Positions 45,299 through 54,991 of a DNA stretch of 54,991 nucleotides are shown here, piece after piece. Source of the stretch: Actinomycetes bacterium (lineage in GTDB: Bacteria; Actinomycetota; Acidimicrobiia; Acidimicrobiales; RAAP-2); the NCBI GenBank assembly GCA_021822565.1, contig JAKAQM010000004.1, positions 1 through 54,991 on the forward strand. Direction: 5' to 3'. Position 1 is the first letter of the stretch; each line of letters opens with the position of its first letter. The notes under the pieces were generated by a model that saw only the letters and a program-made list of their open reading frames with translations, ran no database searches and was not told the origin of the DNA. A program made the position numbers and the translations under genes.

Positions 45299-46491
45299 CG
45301 GCTCCCGGCCGCGACCGCGTGCATCCCGATGTAGGCGGCGTCCCCTTCGATGATCCCTCCGGTGTTGACCGCGAGACCGAGCCGCGCGCCTGGCACCTGC
45401 CGGTGCCCCCCGCGCCCGCGCAGGTGGATGGCGAGCTCGACGAGCTGCGCCAAGCCGGTGGCCCCGAGCGGGTGGCCGCGTCCGACGAGCCCACCGCTCG
45501 GGTTCACGCAGAGCCCGCGGCCGCCGATCGTCGTGTCCCCGGCCACCGTCGCAGGCCCGGCCTCGCCGGTGCCGAAGAGGCCGAGCGACTCCAAGGCGTA
45601 GATCTCCTCGGGGCTCGTGGCGTCGTGGATCTCTGCGAGGTCGAAGTCACCGGGGTCGAGACCGCTCTCCTCCCACATGGCCGCGGCGGTCTCCGCCAAC
45701 CGCTCGTGGTAGTCCATCTCGCCGTTTCCCGAGCGCGCCACGGAGGCGATGATACGCGGCGCGTCGAGGGGAGCCGCAGTTGCCGGCGCGAGGACGAGCG
45801 CCGCGGCTCCGTCCGTGAACGAGCTGCACATGAGCCGGGTGAGGATCCCCGCCACCTGGGGCGCAGCGAGCACCTGGTCGACCGTGACCGTCTGCTGGAT
45901 CTGCGCGTTCGGGTTCCTGCTCGCATGCAGGCGCGCCTTGACCGCTGCAGCGGCGAACTGCTCGAGGGTCGCACCGTGCTTCGAGAGGCAATCGCGGGCC
46001 CACCGGTCGTTGAGCGCCATCAGGATGCTGCCGCCGGGGTTCTCCTCCCCGACGAAGCGGGCGTGCATGTCGGCACGGTAATCAGCGGGAAGCCCGTCCT
46101 CGATGCCGGCCAGCGTGGCGGCGCGATCACCCGTCCACATCTTCTCGACGCCGAGGACGAGGACGGGCCCGCTGCCCGCACGAGCGGCAAGCGTGGCCAC
46201 GTGGACGGCAGCCGCCCCTCCGGCGCAGGAGTTGTCGACGTTGACCACCGGCACGCTGCCGAGCCCGGCTTTACGGAGCCACGACTGCGCGCGAATGCTG
46301 CCCTGGTCGCACAGACGCCCGCCCATGGCGTTGCTCGCGACGACGAGCGCGAGCTGCTCCGGCTCGATCGCGGCATCGGCGAGCGCCTCGTGGACCGCCT
46401 GGTGCGCCATCTCGGACGGGGAGAGATCGCGCCGGCTCATGTCGGTCATTCCCGTCCCGAGGATCGCGACGTGCTCGGATCGGACGCTCAT
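45295..46491 (-). CDS. Thiolase family protein (SCP2/lipid-transfer-type acetyl-CoA acetyltransferase)
   Basis: VAILGTGMTDMSRRDLSPSEMAHQAVHEALADAAIEPEQLALVVASNAMGG...VVNVDNSCAGGAAAVHVA...EIHDATSPEEIYALESLGL...NPSGGLVGRGHPLGATGLAQLVEL. Confidence 0.92.
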   Translation of the reverse strand: MSVRSEHVAILGTGMTDMSRRDLSPSEMAHQAVHEALADAAIEPEQLALVVASNAMGGRLCDQGSIRAQSWLRKAGLGSVPVVNVDNSCAGGAAAVHVATLAARAGSGPVLVLGVEKMWTGDRAATLAGIEDGLPADYRADMHARFVGEENPGGSILMALNDRWARDCLSKHGATLEQFAAAAVKARLHASRNPNAQIQQTVTVDQVLAAPQVAGILTRLMCSSFTDGAAALVLAPATAAPLDAPRIIASVARSGNGEMDYHERLAETAAAMWEESGLDPGDFDLAEIHDATSPEEIYALESLGLFGTGEAGPATVAGDTTIGGRGLCVNPSGGLVGRGHPLGATGLAQLVELAIHLRGRGGHRQVPGARLGLAVNTGGIIEGDAAYIGMHAVAAGSR

Positions 46492-47555
46492 GCCCCCACC
46501 TCCGCTCTCTCGTGGGACTGGGCAGCGGTGCCTTCGTCCCAGGGCTCCGCACCTCCTGCTCGCTCCAGCTGCCACGACCCCGTGCGCGCCACTCGGGCCA
46601 GGGGAGCGAGACGGTCGTAGGCGGCGGCGAGCGCACGGAATTGGCCGAGCGCGTCGTCCGCGGCGACGAGCACGATCACGTGCGCTGCGCCGGCCTCCAC
46701 GTATGCCGCGGCCGACGCGGCGCAGTGGTCGGCAGGTCCGGCGACGAGGTGGCGGTCGAACGCCTTGGCCGGGAGGCCGTAGAGGCGGGACAGCCATGAG
46801 GTCCCCGAAGCCCGGGCACGTGCGGCGTCGTCCCCGACGGTCGCGACCATCACCACGGCGGGAACGACCGCGTCCGAGCACCTTCCGGCATTCACGGCGA
46901 TCTCACGGATCGATGCCAGGCCATCGGCGAAGCGCTCGGGCCCCACGAAGAGCGGCACCCAGCCGTCTCCCACCGTGCCCGCCCGTCGAAGCGCCGCCGG
47001 GCTCGTGCCGCCGATCCACACGGGGACCGGGCCGGCCGGGTCGATCCGGTAGGCGTCCGGCTCCTCGGCGGTGCTCCAGGCGCAGCGGAGGGCTGCGATG
47101 CCCGAGTCCAGCAGCGCCCCGCGGGCACGGAAGGAGACGCTTGCCAGCGCGTACTCGGCCGGATGGCTCCCTGATCCCACGCCGAGCACGAAGCGGCCCC
47201 CGCTCAAGGTCTGGAGGGCGGCGGCTTGCTTGGCCACGGCCGCCGGCGAGCGGAGGGGCAGCTGGAGGACACATGCGCCGACCGCAACCTGGCGCGTCGC
47301 GGCAGCCGCAACGGCGAGGGACGTGAGGCATTCCGGCGCGGGCCGTCTCCAGAACAGGTGGTCGGATGCCCATACTCCGGCCGCGCCCGCGGTCTCGGCC
47401 CCGAGGGCAAGCTCGGAGACCCATGAAGTCGTACCGAAGGTAGCATCGTTGTTCTTACTTCCGGTGCTACCACCTGTGGGGGACTCGACAGGGGACATCG
47501 GGGGGAGGAGCAGGCCCAACCGACCGGAGAGCAGTGGGAGGGTGGCCAGCGCCAT
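46488..47555 (-). CDS. LLM class (F420-type) flavin-dependent oxidoreductase
   Basis: ELALGAETAGAAGVWASDHLFWRRPAPECLTSLAVAAAATRQVAVGACVLQLPLRSPAAVAKQAAALQTLSGGRFVLGVGSG. Confidence 0.88.
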   Translation of the reverse strand: MALATLPLLSGRLGLLLPPMSPVESPTGGSTGSKNNDATFGTTSWVSELALGAETAGAAGVWASDHLFWRRPAPECLTSLAVAAAATRQVAVGACVLQLPLRSPAAVAKQAAALQTLSGGRFVLGVGSGSHPAEYALASVSFRARGALLDSGIAALRCAWSTAEEPDAYRIDPAGPVPVWIGGTSPAALRRAGTVGDGWVPLFVGPERFADGLASIREIAVNAGRCSDAVVPAVVMVATVGDDAARARASGTSWLSRLYGLPAKAFDRHLVAGPADHCAASAAAYVEAGAAHVIVLVAADDALGQFRALAAAYDRLAPLARVARTGSWQLERAGGAEPWDEGTAAQSHERAEVGA

Positions 47556-47687
47556 CGCACCATCCTATCGAGATCGTGCGCCGTGCGCACGTTTTGGCGC
47601 TGAGGTGCCACCTCGGTAGTACTGTTCCGAGCGTTGAGTCCTACTCGTGGTACGACTGAGAGCTGGAGGACGGCAGGAAGCGGCAGG

Positions 47688-48179
47688 TCAGTGCAGGGTG
47701 CCGTCGTGGCGCGGGAGAGCCTTCCCGTCAGCGCGGGGGAGCTCGACGACCGCAAGCGTGCAACGTGAATGGCAGATCTCTCGCCCCGCGTCGTTGGTGA
47801 GCGAGATCTCCCAGACCTGCACGGCTCGACCGATGCGGAGCGGCGTCGCGACCGCCGTGAGCACCCCCTCGCGTATCGGGCGGAGATGGCTGGCGTTCAG
47901 CTCGATGCCGACCACGTAGTGCCCAGGCGGCGCCGCCGCGGCGCCGCCGAAGCTCGCCGCAGTCTCCGCGAGCAGCGCGGAGACCCCTCCGTGCAGGATC
48001 CCGTAGGGCTGGTGGACCCGCTCGTCCACCACCAGCCGGAGCTCGACACGCTCGGCACCGACCTGGACGGCCTCGATGCCGAGCAGGCGCGCGACGCCGC
48101 GACGCAGCGCCGACGCGAAGTCCGCCTGCACGTCACCGTGCGGCGAGAGCTGGTGGCCGTCGTCGGGCACGGCGGGCAC
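47688..48179 (-). CDS. PaaI-type hotdog-fold thioesterase
   Basis: [79 protein letters not shown] hotdog motif. Confidence 0.9.
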   Translation of the reverse strand: MPAVPDDGHQLSPHGDVQADFASALRRGVARLLGIEAVQVGAERVELRLVVDERVHQPYGILHGGVSALLAETAASFGGAAAAPPGHYVVGIELNASHLRPIREGVLTAVATPLRIGRAVQVWEISLTNDAGREICHSRCTLAVVELPRADGKALPRHDGTLH

Positions 48180-48231
48180 ACTACCGGCGGCCGCAGGCCA
48201 GGCGGAATTCCCCTGCGACTACCATCCGGCG

Positions 48232-49263
<1,032 letters not shown>

Positions 49264-49276
49264 CGCCGCCTGCCCG

Positions 49277-49304
49277 CCGGGCCCGGGCTGCCGGGCCCGG
49301 GCTG
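49277..49304. repeat. Exact 14-bp tandem duplication ccgggcccgggctg between convergent ltaE and sahH
   Basis: Two adjacent copies 49277-49290 and 49291-49304; self-complementary cccggg cores. Confidence 0.9.
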
Positions 49305-49337
49305 CCGAGACCTCGGGGGGGGTGCCCGGAGCGCCGA

Positions 49338-50813
<1,476 letters not shown>

Positions 50814-51007
50814 GTGGCGGGGTCTCCTTCGTCGCTGGGTCGGTCGGCTGGGTCGGTTGGCTGGCGCCACTGCTCGGGCGGCTCCAGGAGCCCAGCGTCC
50901 CGAAGAAGTCCAACCGCCGACCGTGAGCAGGGCTCGGGCTCCAAGACTAGGCGCCACCGGGGGAGCGAGACGTGCCGCGGTCCGGGCGCGCGCGGGTATG
51001 CCGTCGG

Positions 51008-51394
51008 CTACGCCAAGCCTCTGATGATCGTCGCGAGCTCCTCGGGGCGGACGCCGAGCCGTCGGGCGAACACGACGAGCTCCCGCGCCCTCTGGAGGAC
51101 GGCGCCGCGCTCGGGAGTGCCCGACACGGTGATCCCCCTCCCACGGCGGAACTCGAGCAGACCTTCGTCCCGCAGGATCCGCAGCGCGCGGAACACCGTG
51201 TTCGCGTTCACGCCTAGGACGGCTGCGAGGTCCCGGGCCGGAGGCAGACGTTCCCCCGGCTTCGCTTCGCCCTCCGCGATGGCGCGGCGGATCTCTGCAG
51301 CGACTTGCTCGTGGAGCGCAAGCTTCTCGAGCAAGTCGACTCGCTTCAGCCCGTTCATGGTGCTATCCAACATAGCACGCGGATGGAGGAGCAT
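51008..51394 (-). CDS. GntR-family transcriptional regulator (short, YtrA-like)
   Basis: [66 protein letters not shown]; wHTH signature, short C-terminal tail. Confidence 0.92.
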   Translation of the reverse strand: MLLHPRAMLDSTMNGLKRVDLLEKLALHEQVAAEIRRAIAEGEAKPGERLPPARDLAAVLGVNANTVFRALRILRDEGLLEFRRGRGITVSGTPERGAVLQRARELVVFARRLGVRPEELATIIRGLA

Positions 51395-51617
51395 GCGTGA
51401 TCACGACGAGGAGCCGTAGAACGCAGGACGAGGCGGACGGGGCTCGTTCCGCGCACGCTCCTTCGGCCGTACCCGCTCCCGATCGCCCGGCTTCGCCTCC
51501 CTCGGCCTTTCTCGGAGATGCGCGCCGCCGCCGACGAAGCCGACGTCGCTTGGATCGAGGCACCGACCTCCTGCGCGGCGGCCGGAGCGTCCCCTCGTCG
51601 CCAGGACCGCTGCTGGG

Positions 51618-52583
51618 TTGCTCAGCTGGCACTGGCCCATGCACTCACCTCGGGTGTTCGACACCTCCCTCGGCCTGTACTTCGCCTGGAGCACCACACC
51701 GCTGGGGGTCGGTTCGATGCACGGGGCGCTCGCGCGCGTCGACCAGGTGACGGGCGAGTTGAGCGTCGTTCGCGCGACGCAGGGCACGGCCACGAGCCTC
51801 GTGGCCGTGCACGGCTCGCTCTTCGTCGTGCTCTCGTCGGAGGGCCCCAAGGTGCCTCGTGGACGCCTCGCACGCGTGGATGCGACCACGCTGAACGTGC
51901 TCCGGTCCTGGACGCTCCCGGCGGTCGGCACCCCGTACGCGACGGTGGCTGCAGGAGGGGCGCTCTGGGTGGCAGCGGGAGCTCACCTCGAACGCGTCGC
52001 ACCCTCGAGCGGGGCCGTCACGACCACGCTCACGCTCGAAGGGGCGGCCTCGGTGAGCCTCGGGACCAACACGACGGGCTCGGCGCTGGTCGCGGCCGGG
52101 GACATCGCGACGGGCGCCTACCACCTCGAGCGGATCGATTCGTGGACGGGCGCGCTCGAGCGCAGAACGGGACGCCGGATCGGAACGGCCGGGATCGGCG
52201 GCGTCATCCGCACCGCGCTGTGGATCGGCGTGGACTTCGGGACGACGGGGAGCGCCCTGCGAGAGCGCGTGCGCTCCCTCCGACCGGTCGGCCCGGGTTG
52301 CCACGCAGGGGTCGGCACGCAGGCATGCGTCGTGGGCTCGAGCCCCCGCCCGGACCTCGAGGCTGGTCACCTGTACGTCACGACACCGAACGCCCCGACA
52401 CGCAACGACTGCGCCCTGAGGACCGGGCAGGTCATCGCCCGGTTGCCGGTCGACCTCCGGCACGACGACGTCATGGCCATCGCACGGACATCGACCCTCT
52501 TGTTCCAGGTCACAACCTCGACACGTAGGACTCCCACCATCTCGGAGGCTTCCGTCCCGGCGTCGTGCAGATCGAATGGGTAG
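51618..52583 (+). CDS. Hypothetical beta-propeller/PQQ-repeat-like protein (start uncertain, possibly 5'-degraded)
   Basis: Recurrent blades: ALARVDQVTGELSVVRAT..SLVAVHGSLFVV / GRLARVDATTLNVLRSWTL..ATVAAGGALWVAAGAHLERVAPSSGAVTTTLTL; no clear signal peptide in frame. Confidence 0.55.
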   Translation: MLSWHWPMHSPRVFDTSLGLYFAWSTTPLGVGSMHGALARVDQVTGELSVVRATQGTATSLVAVHGSLFVVLSSEGPKVPRGRLARVDATTLNVLRSWTLPAVGTPYATVAAGGALWVAAGAHLERVAPSSGAVTTTLTLEGAASVSLGTNTTGSALVAAGDIATGAYHLERIDSWTGALERRTGRRIGTAGIGGVIRTALWIGVDFGTTGSALRERVRSLRPVGPGCHAGVGTQACVVGSSPRPDLEAGHLYVTTPNAPTRNDCALRTGQVIARLPVDLRHDDVMAIARTSTLLFQVTTSTRRTPTISEASVPASCRSNG

Positions 52584-53089
52584 GCACCGTGCGCACGGGT
52601 CCCTCGAGTGCGGCCATCCTTGCGACGTGCCCCTGCCCAGCATTGCGGGCCCTGCGAGCACGTGCTCGTAGGCACGAAGCGCTCGGAGACGCTGGTCCTG
52701 CGGCGAGGTCGAGTGCTGCATGAGGCTGGTGTCCTGAGCCGGTGTCAAAGGTCTGCGACCGGAAGCGGGCACGTCGCCGCCATTGGGAACGGCATCGTCG
52801 GGCGGTCGGCTGCACAGATGTGGATGGTGAGGGGGACCGCTGGCGCGATGGCCGTCCATGTGATGCCGAGACGGATCATCATCGTCAGGTCGTCGAAGCG
52901 CCGTCCATCGAGCCACTGGATGACCCCACTGGTCATAAGGTCATTCCAGCACCACATGACGTCAGACGCTGCAGCAGGAGCTCGACGCCGCTACCCGGAG
53001 GGCCCGAGGTCCGGGATGGCCGGCGGTAGGCTTGCGGCCGGCCGGAGCTGGCACCGAGCAAACAACACAATCCGAATTGCCATCCGACT

Positions 53090-53162
53090 GCCCCCGTAGC
53101 TCAGAGGATAGAGCGTCGGTTTCCTAAACCGTGCGTCGCAGGTTCGAGTCCTGCCGGGGGCG
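53090..53162 (+). tRNA. tRNA-Arg (anticodon CCT)
   Basis: gcccccgtagctcagaggatagagcgtcggtttcctaaaccgtgcgtcgcaggttcgagtcctgccgggggcg: acceptor gcccccg/cgggggc, D-arm gctc..gagc, loop ttCCTaa, T-loop ggttcgagtcc. Confidence 0.95.
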
Positions 53163-54891
53163 CCGACCAGTCCTCCGCGCGAACCTGCGCGGCACCGACG
53201 GTCGCATCTCTGCCGCCATCGTAGAGGGTGACTGCGACATCGATAGCGCCGTCGGCCGGTTGGTAGACGACGTCGAGCTGCAGCGCGTGGAACAGGGCCC
53301 GTAGTTCGCTCTGGGGCGCCTTGTCGAGCGAGTCGACGAGGATCGGCAGCCGGTCGAGCAACGGGGCGACGTCGGCCAACGTGGGCGCCTCTGTCGCCGA
53401 GGCTCGGGCGAGTGCCACGAGCCGCTCGCGCCGCTCGGCGATGGCGCCCTCCAGCTCGGCCACGCGCTGGCCGACGCGCCGACGGAGCGCAGCGGTCACG
53501 TCGTCGGCTTCGAGGTTGACGAGCTGGCGGGTGAGACGCCGTTCGAGGTCGGTGATCTCGGCTTCGATCTCATGAGCGCACGCCTTCGCCGGTGCCGCGC
53601 GCTCCGGCTCGGCGGCGGCTTCGAGGCAGGTGCGCCAGTAGTCGGTGCGCTCTGGGCCGAAGAGGGCGACGGCGAGGAAGGGGAGGAGCGAGTCGCTCAA
53701 GCGTTGCTCGTTCAGGTACACGTGGGGCGGATGGTCGGCAGGGATGTCCTTCGAGCGCTGATGGGAGGGCTGGCAGGAGTAGTACGTCGTGTTGCGGCGG
53801 TGGTTGCCCCACATGCGCAGTCCGCAGATCCCGCAGCAGAGCAGGCCGCGGTAGAGGTAGTCGCGGCGGGCGGTGGGTCGGGCGACGGTCGCGGGCACGG
53901 CCTGGCGCGACCGTTCGTTGGCCCGGGCGCGTGCCTGGACCGCCTCGTGCTCCTCGCGGCTGACGACGGCGGGGTGCGCGGGCTCCTCGGACCAGATCCA
54001 GGCCTCGGGCGGATTGGTGCGGTTGTGGCCCTTCTTGCGAGCCCTGCGGTTCCAGACCTGGTAGCCGGTGTACTTGGGGTTGCGCAGCACCTCCCACACG
54101 CTGGAGCGGCTCCAGGCACCGCGTGCCGTCGTCGGGTCGACCGGCACCGGTGGCGGGTAGCGGTCGGGGTCGGCGTTGAGGCGGTCGCGGATCTGGAGGA
54201 GCCCCATCCCGCCACCGAGGTACCAGTCGTAGATGGCCCGCACCACCGGGGCGCGCACGGGGTCGAGCTCCAAGGTGCGCTTGTTGATGCCGCGGCTCGC
54301 CTTGTGCGGGTTGGGGTGGTCGTGGGTGACGAAGCGGTACCCGTAGAGGGCGACGCCGCCGGTGTGCCAGCCCTGGCGGGTCGAGGTCTCCTGGCCCTGG
54401 CGGGACTTGACCATCAGCTCGTGGTGGTAACCCCGAGCGATGCCGATGTTCACGTGGCGCAGCACGATGGTGCCGAAGGACTCCTCTTGGGGCTCGTCGG
54501 CCGCGCACAGACGGACACCGGCAGATCGCAGCTCATCTTCCACGCGGAAGGCGACCGAGGAATTGCGTGACAGGCGGGAGATGGACTCCAAGATCACCCG
54601 GTCGAACCGAGCCGGTCGGCGGGCCGCGTCGGCGAGCAGCTCCTTGAGGCCGCCGTCTCGGGGGATCGGGATGTCGAAGCCGGTGAGGCCGCCAGAGCCA
54701 CGGGCTGCGTAGGAGCGCGTGCCGGACTCGATGTCGTAGTAGTGGGCGACGATCCGCCCGCCGGCCTCGGCCACCTGTCGCTCGGCGTTCTGGAGCTGAC
54801 GAGGGAAGGAGAGCGTCGGGTCCTGCTCGTCTTCGGTCGAGACCCTCCCGTACCAGGCATAACGAGGTGACGGACCGGCGGGCGTGGTCAT
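53101..54891 (-). CDS. Large serine recombinase (site-specific integrase), C-terminus antisense within the tRNA
   Basis: YAWYGRVSTEDEQDPTLSFPRQLQNAERQVAEAGGRIVAHYYDIESG...ESISRLSRNS...GYHHELMVKSRQG...LYRGLLCCGICGLRMWGNHRRNTTYYSCQPSH (Zn ribbon); ends APPAGLEPATHGLGNRRSIL*, the antisense translation of the tRNA-Arg. Confidence 0.93.
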   Translation of the reverse strand: MTTPAGPSPRYAWYGRVSTEDEQDPTLSFPRQLQNAERQVAEAGGRIVAHYYDIESGTRSYAARGSGGLTGFDIPIPRDGGLKELLADAARRPARFDRVILESISRLSRNSSVAFRVEDELRSAGVRLCAADEPQEESFGTIVLRHVNIGIARGYHHELMVKSRQGQETSTRQGWHTGGVALYGYRFVTHDHPNPHKASRGINKRTLELDPVRAPVVRAIYDWYLGGGMGLLQIRDRLNADPDRYPPPVPVDPTTARGAWSRSSVWEVLRNPKYTGYQVWNRRARKKGHNRTNPPEAWIWSEEPAHPAVVSREEHEAVQARARANERSRQAVPATVARPTARRDYLYRGLLCCGICGLRMWGNHRRNTTYYSCQPSHQRSKDIPADHPPHVYLNEQRLSDSLLPFLAVALFGPERTDYWRTCLEAAAEPERAAPAKACAHEIEAEITDLERRLTRQLVNLEADDVTAALRRRVGQRVAELEGAIAERRERLVALARASATEAPTLADVAPLLDRLPILVDSLDKAPQSELRALFHALQLDVVYQPADGAIDVAVTLYDGGRDATVGAAQVRAEDWSAPPAGLEPATHGLGNRRSIL

Positions 54892-54991
54892 GGCGAGACC
54901 TCCTCGCCTCCTTCTACCTCCACCTCGCCCACCGATGCGCCCAGGGCCGCCAGCGCCCGGCCCTGGGCGGCGGCGAGCGCCCTGCCGGCCT
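54888..54991 (-). CDS. Partial ORF upstream of and overlapping (ATGA) the serine recombinase; hypothetical
   Basis: Minus strand AGRALAAAQGRALAALGASVGEVEVEGGEEVSP*, stop TGA shared with recombinase ATG; runs off window. Confidence 0.45.
   Translation of the reverse strand, partial: AGRALAAAQGRALAALGASVGEVEVEGGEEVSP

Larger units (their letters stand above)
53090..54991. mobile_element. Putative left edge of an integrated element at the tRNA-Arg 3' end (right end outside window)
   Basis: tRNA immediately followed by a convergent large serine recombinase; no second att copy seen inside the window. Confidence 0.6.

Noticed and set aside
45319-46620. 433-aa plus ORF
   Set aside because: Antisense shadow of the thiolase gene.
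50814-51000. SAH or SAM riboswitch upstream of ahcY
   Set aside because: Could not identify conserved aptamer elements by eye; only a covariance search could decide.
53101-53162. GLEPATHGLGNRRSIL as a genuine conserved protein domain
   Set aside because: It is the antisense translation of the tRNA-Arg; treated as overlap evidence, not a domain.

Overview
The window is a high-GC actinobacterial-type chromosome segment. Acidimicrobiia-like affiliation is suggested only by a '[25 protein letters not shown]' surface repeat and by general gene content. Its core (about 2.4-26.6 kb) is a large cobalamin (B12) locus. One minus-strand polycistron reads cobQ, FhuF-like gene, cobN, chlI/D-type chelatase, cobU, cobS, cobD, cobC-like, cobA. 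One plus-strand polycistron reads cobI, cobM, cbiG-cobJ, cobH, cbiX, cobO, cobB, cobL, cobF. cobK and an NCS1 permease-PfkB kinase fusion lie between them. Each polycistron is headed by a recognisable cobalamin riboswitch. Downstream are: a decayed CtpE-like P-type ATPase, a P1B-type ATPase with a C-terminal hemerythrin-like domain, an ECF sigma factor carrying its own zinc-finger tail, glgX, a HAD-HerA-like ATPase fusion, a phosphotransferase/kinase fusion, a NodB deacetylase, adenosine deaminase, an MFS transporter, and a tightly overlapping CDF/nucleotidyltransferase/KASIII/thiolase/LLM operon. After these come a thioesterase, threonine aldolase, sahH and a GntR regulator. At the right edge is a tRNA-Arg(CCT) whose 3' end is abutted by a large serine recombinase; the recombinase reading frame runs antisense into the tRNA and stops inside it, which looks like the left edge of an integrated element. 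Most promising for follow-up: the permease-kinase fusion in the B12 locus, the FhuF-like protein in the cob operon, the HAD-HerA fusion, and the recombinase/tRNA overlap. All calls come from reading the sequence; no database search was run.
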